Below are positions 9,190 through 17,450 of a stretch of DNA of 64,000 bases, one piece after another. A program made the position numbers and the translations under genes. The stretch's first letter is position 1. Each line of letters opens with the position of its first letter. The notes below the pieces were generated by a model. It was not told where the DNA came from. It saw only the letters and a program-made list of their open reading frames with translations, and ran no database searches. The DNA comes from JANQMX01 sp965247175 (lineage in GTDB: Bacteria; Pseudomonadota; Alphaproteobacteria; Kiloniellales; DSM-21159): NCBI GenBank assembly GCA_965247175.1, contig OZ252006.1, positions 2,666,001 through 2,730,000 of the forward strand. The letters run 5' to 3'.

Positions 9190-9780
9190 ATGAGCCGACT
9201 GCTGCGGCAGCTTTACGACTGGACGATGGGCCTGGCGGCCGGGCCGCACGCCCTCTGGGCGCTGTTCTTCATCGCCTTCATCGAGTCGTCCTTCTTTCCC
9301 ATTCCCCCCGACATCCTGATCATCCCCATGGTGCTGGCTGCGCGGCAGCGCGCCTGGATGATCGCCGCGGTCGCCACGGCGGGTTCGGTGCTGGGCGGCT
9401 TCTTCGGCTACGCCATCGGCGCCTTCTTCTATGAGGCGGCGGGCCAGCCGGTGCTGGCCTTCTATGGCTACGAAGCGAAGTTCGAGAGCTTCGCCGCCTA
9501 CTACAATGAATGGGGCGCCTGGATCGTGGCGGCCGGCGGCTTCACGCCGCTGCCCTACAAGGTCATCACCATCGCCAGCGGCGTGACCGGGCTCGACCCC
9601 GTCGTCTTCGGCGTGGCCTCCGTGATTTCGCGCGGCGCACGCTTCTTCCTGCTGGCCGGCCTGCTTTGGTATTTCGGCGATCCCATTCGCCGCTTCGTCG
9701 AGCGCTACCTGCCGCAGCTGGCGCTCTTGTTCTTCGTTCTGCTGTTCGGTGGATTTGTCGCACTCAGGTATCTTTTGTAA
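9190..9780 (+). CDS. YqaA family inner-membrane protein (SNARE-associated/DedA-like)
   Basis: 196 residues, mostly transmembrane. The N-terminal FIAFIESSFFPIPPDILIIPM matches the conserved re-entrant loop of the DedA/VTT superfamily as found in YqaA proteins, and FTPLPYKVITIASG is the second conserved loop, which carries the membrane-buried polar residues. DedA relatives help move lipid carriers or keep envelope integrity; the YqaA branch is not characterised. A GGAGGGG stands about 12 bases before the ATG. It lies 27 bases upstream of dsbB, so cotranscription with dsbB-coq7 is likely. Confidence 0.85.
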   Translation: MSRLLRQLYDWTMGLAAGPHALWALFFIAFIESSFFPIPPDILIIPMVLAARQRAWMIAAVATAGSVLGGFFGYAIGAFFYEAAGQPVLAFYGYEAKFESFAAYYNEWGAWIVAAGGFTPLPYKVITIASGVTGLDPVVFGVASVISRGARFFLLAGLLWYFGDPIRRFVERYLPQLALLFFVLLFGGFVALRYLL

Positions 9781-9807
9781 GCCCACTTTCGGGCTTAATC
9801 TGCGGCC

Positions 9808-10329
9808 ATGACGTCTTTGACGCTTTCCACGCTGGCGCAGCCAAGGCTGCTCGCCGCGCTCGCTTTCGCAGCGGGGGCCGGCGCCCTGATCGGCGCGCTG
9901 ATCGCCGAGCACGGCTTTGGCCTGAAGCCCTGTATCCTCTGTCACTGGCAGCGCTACGCCCACCTCGCCGCCGCCGGCCTGGCCATGGTGGCCCTGCTGC
10001 TGCCCCGCCGGCTGCCGCGCATCCTGCTCGGCGGTGCCGCGGTCGCCTTTCTCGCCAGCGGCGCCATCGCCGGCTTCCACGTGGGCGTGGAGCAGCATTG
10101 GTGGGAGGGTACGGCCGGCTGCCATGCCCCCGCCTTCGACCCCAACGCAACCGTCGAGGAGCTCGAGCAAATCCTGCTCGGCACCGACTTCGTCCCCTGT
10201 GACCAGGTGGCCTGGTCGCTCTTCGGCATCTCCATGGCGGGCTATAACTTCCTCTACTCACTGGCCGCGGGGCTGCTGCTGCTCTATCTGACCTTCAAGG
10301 CCCGCCCGGCGCATGAGGAGGCAGCGTAG
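9808..10329 (+). CDS. dsbB: Disulfide bond formation protein B
   Basis: 173 residues with four transmembrane helices. The first periplasmic loop has the redox pair C42-I-L-C45, and the second loop has C105 and C131, as in DsbB. It reoxidises the thiol oxidase DsbA and passes electrons to ubiquinone in the inner membrane. The stop codon overlaps the start of coq7 (TAGTG), so the two are translationally coupled; a DsbB beside a ubiquinone-synthesis gene makes biochemical sense because quinone is the electron acceptor. No dsbA is adjacent. Confidence 0.9.
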   Translation: MTSLTLSTLAQPRLLAALAFAAGAGALIGALIAEHGFGLKPCILCHWQRYAHLAAAGLAMVALLLPRRLPRILLGGAAVAFLASGAIAGFHVGVEQHWWEGTAGCHAPAFDPNATVEELEQILLGTDFVPCDQVAWSLFGISMAGYNFLYSLAAGLLLLYLTFKARPAHEEAA

Positions 10330-10919
10330 TGACCGCAGACAAAACCAGCGTGCGGAAGGTGAATGCGCCGGCATCGCGGCGCTATCTTCCTGGCGATAAG
10401 CTGCCGCAGGAGCAGTTGGAGCGCATTCTGCGTGTCGATCACGCGGGCGAGTACGGCGCCCGGCGCATCTACGAAGGGCAGCTCGCCATTCTGGGCCGCA
10501 GCCGCGTCGGCCCGGTTATCCGCGAGATGTGGGAGCAGGAGGCGAAGCACCTCTCCTACTTCGACAAGGCCCTGCCCGAGCGGCGGGTACGGCCGACCTT
10601 GCTGCATCCGGTCTGGCACGTTGCCGGCTTCGCGCTCGGCGCCGCCACGGCCATGATGGGCGAGAAGGCCGCCATGGCCTGCACCGTCGCGGTAGAAGAG
10701 GCGATCGACGAGCACTATGCGGCCCAGTCAGCCGCCTTGGAGAAGGACGCCGAGGAGCAGCCCCTCAAAGAGAAGATCGACGAGTTTCGGGCCGACGAGC
10801 TGGAGCATCGCGACATCGGCCTGGCCCACGAGGCCGAACAGACACCCGGCTACACCCTGCTCTCGGGCGTGATCAAGGCGGGCTCCCGCGCCGCCATCTG
10901 GCTCAGCGAAAGGGTCTGA
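10329..10919 (+). CDS. coq7: Demethoxyubiquinone hydroxylase (COQ7/CAT5 family)
   Basis: 196 residues from a GTG that overlaps the dsbB stop. It is a diiron carboxylate protein of the ferritin fold. The ligand motifs are all present in order: DHAGEYGA, WEQEAKHLSYF (E-x-x-H), VEEAIDEHY and RADELEHRDIG (E-x-x-H). It hydroxylates C6 of the demethoxy intermediate in the late aerobic steps of ubiquinone synthesis. It is one of the alternative C6 hydroxylases in Alphaproteobacteria (UbiF, UbiM, COQ7), and indicates an aerobic respiratory life style. Confidence 0.93.
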   Translation: MTADKTSVRKVNAPASRRYLPGDKLPQEQLERILRVDHAGEYGARRIYEGQLAILGRSRVGPVIREMWEQEAKHLSYFDKALPERRVRPTLLHPVWHVAGFALGAATAMMGEKAAMACTVAVEEAIDEHYAAQSAALEKDAEEQPLKEKIDEFRADELEHRDIGLAHEAEQTPGYTLLSGVIKAGSRAAIWLSERV

Positions 10920-10933
10920 GCCCCCTGCCATAG

Positions 10934-10980
10934 GCAAAAAAGAAAACCGGCGCCGGGACTTTCGTCCACGGACGCCGGTT
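10934..10980 (-). terminator. Rho-independent terminator shared by convergent genes
   Basis: Arms AACCGGCG (10945-10952) and CGCCGGTT (10973-10980) form a strong hairpin with an inner GGAC/GTCC stem. On the minus strand the hairpin is followed by TTTCTTTTTTG, so it is an efficient terminator for the leftward LapG-like protease gene. It may also stop coq7 transcripts from the other side, although the T-run is only good on the minus strand. Confidence 0.8.
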
Positions 10981-11059
10981 CACTTCACCCCACCCCAGAT
11001 CCTAGGTACCCATCAAAAGTTCGTTGCAATCGCCTGAGGGCTCGATCACGCCCCCGGCG

Positions 11060-11716
11060 TCAGCTCGTTTCGTGCATCCACCAATTGCGCTCGTTGATCG
11101 AGTAGTAGGCGCCGTAGCGCTCGGCGGCGTAATCCTCGTGGACGACTTCGTCCACTTGATTGTCGAGGATGTAGCGCCGGCCGCCGTCGGTCACCGCGAG
11201 AACGGCATGCGCCTCGTTGCGCTTGCGGTCCTGGACCACGACCAGCCGGAGATCGTCGACATCGACGCCGAGCTGGCGCAGCGAGAGATACTTCACGACC
11301 ACGAAGTCCTCGCAGTCGCCCCCGTGATTGAAGAACTCGCCGGGCGTCGCCCAATAGTCGCTGCGGCCCCAGACCCTGTGGTCGCGGCGATAGCGAAAGC
11401 CGTTGGCGAAATCGTTGACCATTTCGATCTGCTCGCGGCGCGGCTTGTCCTGGATGGACTCCAGGAACTGCTGCCATTCGACCAGACGCGGGTCGGTGGT
11501 CCAGGCCTCCTGCTCCGCCTTCACGCGTTGCAGCAAACCGGTCCACTTGCGGAATTGCATCAGGTTCGACGAGCGATGCTCAATGGTGCCGAACAGCCCA
11601 GAGTCGGCTGAGGCCTGCTGCGGCGTTGCGGCGAAACCGACACTCAGTCCGGCAGCGAGCACCGCGATGCCCAACCAGGATCTCAATTTGCGGCCGTAAG
11701 AGACAGAAGCGGTCAT
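11060..11716 (-). CDS. Periplasmic transglutaminase-like cysteine protease (BTLCP/LapG-like)
   Basis: 218 residues from the ATG at 11716; a longer frame starts 12 codons earlier. The N-terminus is a signal peptide (KLRSWLGIAVLAAGLSVGF, cleaved before ASADSG). The catalytic triad of the bacterial transglutaminase-like cysteine proteinases is visible: C135 in HGGDCEDF, H170 in EAHAVLAV and D186 in RYILDNQ. LapG, the known member, is a periplasmic protease that cleaves large surface adhesins under control of cyclic-di-GMP through LapD. No LapD or adhesin gene is adjacent, so its target here is unknown. Confidence 0.85.
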   Translation of the reverse strand: MTASVSYGRKLRSWLGIAVLAAGLSVGFAATPQQASADSGLFGTIEHRSSNLMQFRKWTGLLQRVKAEQEAWTTDPRLVEWQQFLESIQDKPRREQIEMVNDFANGFRYRRDHRVWGRSDYWATPGEFFNHGGDCEDFVVVKYLSLRQLGVDVDDLRLVVVQDRKRNEAHAVLAVTDGGRRYILDNQVDEVVHEDYAAERYGAYYSINERNWWMHETS

Positions 11717-11969
11717 ACCTGCCCTCGCTACGTCTTGAATTACACGAGCCACTCTACGAGGATTTTCTTTTCTATTTCTAAATCCAACCGCCTTTATTTA
11801 CCTGTCATCCGTCTCTATTTAGTGAGTAATGTGGGATTAATTTGGGATAAAGCTTTTCTTTATTCTTTTCAAACACATAACAGATTTGCCGAGAATGCTT
11901 GGGATTTGCCTACCGGGTTTTGGCGATTGCCGTTAAGCTCTTGGACAACAAAAGGACTTTGGTCGGGAG
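11717..11969. promoter_or_regulatory. A/T-rich divergent promoter region
   Basis: About 250 bases between two divergent genes. The stretch 11750-11900 is clearly richer in A and T than any other part of the window (runs such as TTTTCTTTTCTATTTCT). It must hold promoters for the LapG-like protease and for dadA. I see no clear operator. Confidence 0.5.
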
Positions 11970-13220
11970 ATGCGCGTTATTGTCCTCGGCGCCGGCGTCA
12001 TCGGCGTCACCACCGCCTATGAATTGCTCCGCGATGGCCATGAGGTCACGGTCCTGGACCGCCAGGACGAGGCGGCCAGCGAGACCAGCTTCGCCAATGC
12101 AGGCCTAGTGGCCCCCAGCCATGCGTTTTCCTGGGCCTCGCCGAGCGCGCCCAAGATGCTGCTGCGCTCGCTCTGGCGTGACGATCAGGCTTTGCGCTTC
12201 CGCCCGTCCCTAGACCCGGCGCTTTGGCGCTGGACGCTGAAGTTCCTCGGCCAGTGCTCGTCCGGCAAAGCGGCCGAGAACTCGCAGCGCAAAGCGAAGC
12301 TCTGCCTCTACTCCCAGTCGCGCCTCGGCGTGATCAACGGCGAGAACGAGCTGGCTTACGACGGGGAGCAGGACGGTCTTCTTTATCTCTATCGCTCACC
12401 TGAGAGCTTTGCCGCGGCACAGGCAAAGATGCGGATTCTGCAGGAAGTCGGCATCGTCGTAGAGGCCTTGACCCCCGAGCAGGCGGCCGAGATCGACCCG
12501 TCGCTGGCCCCGGTCACCGAGCATCTTGCCGGTGCGCTCTATGGCCCCGGTGACGAGAGCGGCAACGCGCGGCACTTCACCCGCGCACTGGCCCAGCTTT
12601 GCCAGGAAAAGGGCGCTGATTTCCGCTTCGGCACCACGATCACCGGACTTGAGCGTGAGGGCGACCGTATCGTCGGAGTGACCACCGACAAGGGTTCGCT
12701 CACCGCCGATGCCGTGGTGCTCTGCCTCGGCGTCTACAGCCCGCACCTCGCTCAGCAGCTTGGCGAGCGCCTACCGATCTATCCGATCAAGGGCTATTCC
12801 GTAACCTTGCCGGTCGCCGGGCGCAACAACCCGCCAAAGCTCGGCGGCGTCGACGAGGACAATCTCGTCGCCTATTGCCCGATGGGCGATAGCATTCGCA
12901 TCACGGCCACGGCCGAGTTCTCCGGTTACGACACCAGCCACCAACCGCAGGACTTCCGGCACATGCTCTCTGTCGCCAAGCAGCTCTTCCCCAATGCGGG
13001 CGACTACAGCCAGCCGAACTACTGGGCGGGGCTGAGGCCCATGACACCGCGCGGCATCCCCATCTTCGGACGCGGCCGCCATCAGAATCTCTATTACAAC
13101 ACCGGCCACGGACACATGGGCTGGACCATGTCCTGCGGCTCGGCCCGCATCGCCGCCGATCTGGTCGCCGGCCGCACGCCGGAGATCGATATCGCGGGCA
13201 TGCAGCTTCAGGACGCTTAG
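11970..13220 (+). CDS. dadA: D-amino-acid dehydrogenase, small subunit type
   Basis: 416 residues, the usual DadA length. The N-terminus is an FAD-binding Rossmann fold (VLGAGVIGVTTAYELLRDGHEVTVLDR). The substrate part includes ETSFANAGL, YPIKGYSVTLP and the C-terminal FAD-contacting YYNTGHGHMGWTMSCGSARI, typical of DadA. It oxidises D-amino acids to 2-oxo acids and ammonia and passes electrons to the quinone pool at the inner membrane. The next gene, nine bases downstream, belongs to the Asp/Glu racemase superfamily, suggesting a joint catabolic role. Confidence 0.88.
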   Translation: MRVIVLGAGVIGVTTAYELLRDGHEVTVLDRQDEAASETSFANAGLVAPSHAFSWASPSAPKMLLRSLWRDDQALRFRPSLDPALWRWTLKFLGQCSSGKAAENSQRKAKLCLYSQSRLGVINGENELAYDGEQDGLLYLYRSPESFAAAQAKMRILQEVGIVVEALTPEQAAEIDPSLAPVTEHLAGALYGPGDESGNARHFTRALAQLCQEKGADFRFGTTITGLEREGDRIVGVTTDKGSLTADAVVLCLGVYSPHLAQQLGERLPIYPIKGYSVTLPVAGRNNPPKLGGVDEDNLVAYCPMGDSIRITATAEFSGYDTSHQPQDFRHMLSVAKQLFPNAGDYSQPNYWAGLRPMTPRGIPIFGRGRHQNLYYNTGHGHMGWTMSCGSARIAADLVAGRTPEIDIAGMQLQDA

Positions 13221-13229
13221 GAGGCAAAG

Positions 13230-14039
13230 ATGACGGCAGAGTCAGCCCCTCAGGAAGAGGCAGCCAACGCTGTCTATCACGACAATTTGGCGCATGAGCT
13301 GGATCCGGGCCTGGCCGGGCGTGCGCGCATCGGGCTGATCGTGCTGGCCAGCGACCATACCATCGAGCACGAATATCATCAGGTGCTGTCGGGGCTCGAG
13401 GGCGTGACGGTCTATGGCAGCCGGGTGCTCAACGACCCCTCGATCACACCGGAAACCCTGGCGGCGATGGAAAGCCGGATCCCGGCCGCCTGCGAGATGA
13501 TCCTGCCGGGCATGCCGCTCGACGTGGTGGCCTACGGCTGCACCTCGGCCTCCATGGTGATCGGTGAGGACAAGATCTTCGACCGCATCCACGAAGCCCG
13601 CCAGGGCGTCCCCTGCACCACCCCGGTGACCGCCGCCCGCGCGGCCTTTCAAGCGCTGGGCGTAAAGCATTTCGCGCTGCTGACGCCCTATGTGGAAGAG
13701 ATCAATCTCTGGATGCGCGATTTCTTCCAGTCGCAGGGCTTCCAGGTACCCGTCATGGGCTCCTTCAACCAAGGCAACGACAACGACGCCGCCCGCATCT
13801 CCCTGGAGTCGATTCGCGACGCTGCCCTGACCTTGGGGCAGGATCCGGCCGTCGACGGGGTCTTCGTGTCTTGCACCTCTCTGCGCCTTGTCGCGGTGGT
13901 GGAAGAGCTGGAACAAGCCCTCGGCAAGCCGGTCAGCTCCAGCAATCATGCCATGATCTGGCACAGCCTGCGCCTGGCCGGGGTGGAAGAGCCGCTGGAG
14001 GGCTTCGGCCAACTGATGCGCAGCGGTCTTGCGGACTAG
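13230..14039 (+). CDS. Asp/Glu racemase-superfamily enzyme (maleate isomerase/EutA-like)
   Basis: 269 residues; AGGAGG lies just before the ATG. The fold shows two Rossmann-like halves, each contributing a catalytic cysteine in the same context: C104 in YGCTSAS and C205 in VSCTSLR. Two cysteines point to racemase or cis-trans isomerase chemistry rather than the single-cysteine arylmalonate decarboxylases. Sequence style (ARIGLIVLASDHTIEHEY, GMPLDVVAYGCTS) is closest to maleate cis-trans isomerases and the ectoine-utilisation protein EutA. With dadA directly upstream, an L-to-D conversion feeding DadA is plausible but unproven. Confidence 0.75.
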   Translation: MTAESAPQEEAANAVYHDNLAHELDPGLAGRARIGLIVLASDHTIEHEYHQVLSGLEGVTVYGSRVLNDPSITPETLAAMESRIPAACEMILPGMPLDVVAYGCTSASMVIGEDKIFDRIHEARQGVPCTTPVTAARAAFQALGVKHFALLTPYVEEINLWMRDFFQSQGFQVPVMGSFNQGNDNDAARISLESIRDAALTLGQDPAVDGVFVSCTSLRLVAVVEELEQALGKPVSSSNHAMIWHSLRLAGVEEPLEGFGQLMRSGLAD

Positions 14040-14282
14040 GTTTCCGACCGCCCGGCGAAGGGCGCATAGCCCCATCTAATGCCTTGCATTTGCAGGACTC
14101 CCGGGGGCTTGGCTATACAGGCCCTGCCGAATTGCGATGAACAGGAGGGTGGGCCTGTGCCCGTTGCGCGAAAACAAGAGTGGCGGCAAGACACCGTAAA
14201 CACCCGCGAACTAAGCTTTTCCTTGGGCAAAGGCGTCGGACTCGAACCCTGCGCAGTCTCAGCGGCGTAAGGAGGACCGACA

Positions 14283-15506
14283 GTGCTTTATAGCCTTTAC
14301 GAGTGGCAAAACAGCGCCCTCGCGCCCCTGCGCCTGATGGGCGAAGTCACGCGCGGCGTGCTGACCAACCCGCTCCACCCTGTCTCCTACACCCATATGG
14401 GCCGCTCGATCGTCGCCGGGCTCGAAGTCTTCGAGTCGGTGACACGACACCGCCCCAAGCCGGCCTGGGACGTCGACAGCATCGCCACGGCCGCGGGCCG
14501 CGCCGCGGTCGAGCAGCGCGTTGTCTGCGAGACGGCCTTCTGTCAGCTGCGCCGTTTCCGCCGCAGCGACCGAATCGGCAAGGACCCCACCGTGCTCCTG
14601 GTCGCCCCTCTCTCCGGCCACCACGCGACCCTGCTGCGCGGCACGGTGCGCACATTGGTGGAAGACCATGAGGTCTACGTCACCGACTGGATCGATGCGG
14701 CGCAAATCCCCGCCGAGGCCGGCGAGTTCGGCCTCGACCAGTACCTCGGCCATCTCTTGCGGTTCATCCGCATGCTGGGGCCCGAGGTGCACGTCGTCGC
14801 GGTTTGCCAGCCGGCGCCACTGGTGCTCGCCGCCGTGGCGCTTCTCGCCGCCGACGGCGACGCGCGTCAGCCGCGCACCATGACTCTGATGGGCGGCCCG
14901 GTCGACGTGGACGCCGCCCCGACGGTGCCGACCCGCTTCGCCAAGTCGAAGCCGCTGTCCTGGTTCCGGCGCCACCTTATCACCCAGGTGCCGGCCTACT
15001 ATCCCGGCCGCGGGCGGGAGGTCTATCCCGGCTTCCTGCAGCTCGGCAGCTTCATCTCCATGAACCCCCATCGCCACTTCGATGCGCACATCAAGATGTT
15101 CGAGCATCTGATCGAGGGCGACGGCGACTCGGTGGAAGCCCACAACCGCTTCTACAACGAGTACCTGGCCGTCATGGACGTGCCGGCGAGCTACTACCTG
15201 GAAACCGTGGATGCGGTCTTCCAGCGACGGCTTCTGCCGGAGGGCGAGCTGCGCTGGCTGGGCGAGCCGGCCAACTGCGCCGCCATCGAGAAGACCGCGC
15301 TGCTGACCGTGGAAGGCGAGCTGGACGATATCTCCGCCCCCGGCCAGACCATGGCCGCGCACGACCTCTGCACCGCGCTGCCGGAGAGCATGCAGGCCAA
15401 CCACCTGCAGAAGGGCGTCGGCCACTACGGAATCTTCAACGGCCGGCGCTGGCGCGAGGATATCAAACCGGCCATCGGCGCCTTTATCCGTCAGCACGCC
15501 GGCTAG
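14283..15506 (+). CDS. phaZ: Intracellular poly(3-hydroxybutyrate) depolymerase
   Basis: 407 residues from a GTG preceded by TAAGGAGG. It matches the intracellular PhaZ family in length and motifs: the N-terminal MLYSLYEWQ, the core VLLVAPLSGHHATLLRGTV, the nucleophile region VVAVCQPAPLVLAA with a cysteine in place of the usual serine, and the C-terminal VGHYGIFNGRRWRE carrying the catalytic histidine. It breaks down PHB storage granules in the cytoplasm, so the organism probably makes PHB. It stands alone and converges on the DUF1491 gene directly beside it. Confidence 0.92.
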   Translation: MLYSLYEWQNSALAPLRLMGEVTRGVLTNPLHPVSYTHMGRSIVAGLEVFESVTRHRPKPAWDVDSIATAAGRAAVEQRVVCETAFCQLRRFRRSDRIGKDPTVLLVAPLSGHHATLLRGTVRTLVEDHEVYVTDWIDAAQIPAEAGEFGLDQYLGHLLRFIRMLGPEVHVVAVCQPAPLVLAAVALLAADGDARQPRTMTLMGGPVDVDAAPTVPTRFAKSKPLSWFRRHLITQVPAYYPGRGREVYPGFLQLGSFISMNPHRHFDAHIKMFEHLIEGDGDSVEAHNRFYNEYLAVMDVPASYYLETVDAVFQRRLLPEGELRWLGEPANCAAIEKTALLTVEGELDDISAPGQTMAAHDLCTALPESMQANHLQKGVGHYGIFNGRRWREDIKPAIGAFIRQHAG

Positions 15507-15860
15507 CTAAGTCGCAATCTCCCGGCCGGCGAAGGGATTGCCGCCGTCGGCCCGTTCGACCTCGATGACCCAAAGGTCCGGGTCGCGCCTCACCGAGCGG
15601 GCGATGTAGGCCTCCGCCTCGCTGTCTTCCGCCGAACCCTCCGAGAAGATCGGCAGCCAGCCGAGCACGCCGTCGAGATCGCGCTGCTGCACATAGACGG
15701 CGGCCGAACCGTCGAGGCGGTTGACCTTCACCAGCGCCAGCCCGGTGGTGCGCTCGCCCTTGCGCACCACGAAGGCCGGATAGCCCTCGCGGTGACAGTG
15801 GCGCACCGCCGCCATGATCCAGACATGGCTCGGCAAGCGCGCTTCCCAGGTGTCCGTCAT
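15507..15860 (-). CDS. DUF1491 family protein
   Basis: 117 residues. The motifs RLPSHVWIMAAVRHC, GLALVKVNRLDGSAAVYVQQRD and DPDLWVIEVE fit the alphaproteobacterial DUF1491 family, whose function is unknown. Likely cytoplasmic: no signal peptide or membrane segment. The stop is immediately next to the phaZ stop (convergent), and the start lies 28 bases downstream of the small gene at 15889-16080, so the two are probably cotranscribed. Confidence 0.8.
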   Translation of the reverse strand: MTDTWEARLPSHVWIMAAVRHCHREGYPAFVVRKGERTTGLALVKVNRLDGSAAVYVQQRDLDGVLGWLPIFSEGSAEDSEAEAYIARSVRRDPDLWVIEVERADGGNPFAGREIAT

Positions 15861-15888
15861 GGTGACAGGACCGACCGGAGACGCGCGG

Positions 15889-16080
15889 TCAGTCGCCGCA
15901 CCGCAGGCAGCGGATCTTGGTGAAGAGCTGCTCCTCGTCCGCCTCGGTCATGACGTAGTCGAGCACGACGCGCAGCGCCTTGTCCTTATCCGGCAGGTCA
16001 TACTTGGTCGACATGTCCTCGAGCCAGTCGAGCTGGTCCACATTGATCTCGAACTCTTCGGTGCTCTTATCACCCGCCAT
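15889..16080 (-). CDS. Small conserved protein with CxxC tail
   Basis: 63 residues, acidic, starting at an ATG with GAGAAAGGTGAGCC upstream. The pattern of a short strand (EEFEINVDQLDWLEDM), a helix of the ribbon-helix-helix type (DKALRVVLDYVM) and a C-terminal CLRC pair recurs in small alphaproteobacterial proteins that I recognise but cannot name. The CopG-like layout suggests a possible DNA- or partner-binding protein (inference). Confidence 0.65.
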   Translation of the reverse strand: MAGDKSTEEFEINVDQLDWLEDMSTKYDLPDKDKALRVVLDYVMTEADEEQLFTKIRCLRCGD

Positions 16081-16442
16081 GGCTCACCTTTCTCCTCGTT
16101 CACCTGCCGCTTGGAGGCCTGCGCCTGTTCCGGACGGCATGTTGCTAAGAGAAAATGTTACAATCAAGCGCCGCGCGCGCAGCGGCCCTCTTTCGCTTTG
16201 CCGGCAGAAATGGCCGCAGTCGACTCATGCAAAGCAGCGGCTGCTCTTGGCTTCGCGGCCCCCTCCGCAAGACATGCCGAAGACCAATGGCCCGATCGGC
16301 CGTTAACCCAGTAAACGATTGTTACTCCGACAGTAAACTGTGTCGCTCCGGCAATAATTCGTGACTTGCGGCGCGACAAGGCGGCTCTCCTATTTCATCA
16401 ACAAAAGAAGCAATCCGACCGCGTTTTCCCACCGGAGGCGAA
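16081..16442 (+). promoter_or_regulatory. Leader of nadABC with clustered palindromes
   Basis: About 360 bases with no gene. Two copies of CAGTAAAC lie 22 bp apart (16309-16316 and 16331-16338), about two helical turns. The first sits in AGTAA-N7-TTACT (16310-16326) and the second in the palindrome ACAGTAAACTGT (16330-16341). This cluster about 100 bases before nadA looks like a repressor site for NAD synthesis, such as one for NrtR or NadQ (inference; no such regulator is in the window). Confidence 0.45.
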
Positions 16443-17450
16443 ATGACCCTGCTTAGTTACACCGACGACGTCGCCGCTGCGACCGCGCCGCTCTATGAGC
16501 GGGTGCGCCGCGTGATCCCCGAGATCGAATGGCCCGCCCACGCGCCCTACGTCGCCGAGATCAACCGCCTGAAGCAAGAGCGCAACGCCATCGTCCTGGC
16601 GCACAACTATCAGACGCCGGAGATCTTCCACTGTGTCGCTGACATCGTCGGCGACTCGCTCGCCCTGGCCCGCAGCGCCGCCGACACCGATGCCGAGGTG
16701 ATCGTGCTGGCCGGTGTGCACTTCATGGCCGAGACGGCGAAGCTGCTCAATCCGGACAAGACCGTGCTGATCCCAGACCTCGGCGCCGGCTGCTCGCTGG
16801 CGAGCTCCATCACCGGCGCCGACATACGCGCCTTGAAGGCAAAATACCCGGGCCGGCCGGTGGTCAGCTACGTCAACACCACCGCGGACGTGAAGGCGGA
16901 GACGGATGTCTGCTGCACCTCGGGCAACGCCGTCGCCGTGGTCGAGTCCTTGGGTGTCGACGAGGTCATCTTCCTACCGGACGAGTACCTGGCGAGCTAC
17001 GTCGCCAAGCAGACCGATGTGAAGATCATCTCCTGGAACGGCCGCTGCGAGGTGCATGAGCGCTTCTCGCCGCGCGAGATCGAAGCCTACCGGGAGGGCT
17101 ACGACGACGTGGTCGTCATCGCCCATCCGGAATGCCCGCCGGACGTTCAAGAGGCGGTCGACTTCGTCGGCTCGACGGCGCAGATGATCAACTTCGTGCA
17201 CGAGCGCAAGCCCGAGCGGGTGCTGATGCTCACCGAGTGCTCGATGAGCGACAACGTCGCCGCCGAGGTCGACGAAGTGGAGTTCGTGCGGCCCTGCAAT
17301 CTCTGCCCGCACATGAAGACGATCACGCTGCCGAAGATCCTGGAGTCGCTGCAGACTCTGGAGCCCCGGGTGGAGATCCCGGCGGAGATGGCCGAGCGTG
17401 CTCGCCTTTCCGTCGAGCGCATGCTGGCGATCGGCCGACCCAAGCAGTGA
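16443..17450 (+). CDS. nadA: Quinolinate synthase A
   Basis: 335 residues; GGAGGCGAA precedes the ATG. The three [4Fe-4S] cluster cysteines occur in their family contexts: GAGCSLASS, DVCCTSGNAV and RPCNLCPHM. HNYQTPEIF and GVHFMAETAKLL are the conserved substrate-binding segments. It condenses iminoaspartate with dihydroxyacetone phosphate to quinolinate in the cytoplasm. First gene of nadABC: its TGA overlaps the nadB GTG (GTGA). Confidence 0.97.
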   Translation: MTLLSYTDDVAAATAPLYERVRRVIPEIEWPAHAPYVAEINRLKQERNAIVLAHNYQTPEIFHCVADIVGDSLALARSAADTDAEVIVLAGVHFMAETAKLLNPDKTVLIPDLGAGCSLASSITGADIRALKAKYPGRPVVSYVNTTADVKAETDVCCTSGNAVAVVESLGVDEVIFLPDEYLASYVAKQTDVKIISWNGRCEVHERFSPREIEAYREGYDDVVVIAHPECPPDVQEAVDFVGSTAQMINFVHERKPERVLMLTECSMSDNVAAEVDEVEFVRPCNLCPHMKTITLPKILESLQTLEPRVEIPAEMAERARLSVERMLAIGRPKQ

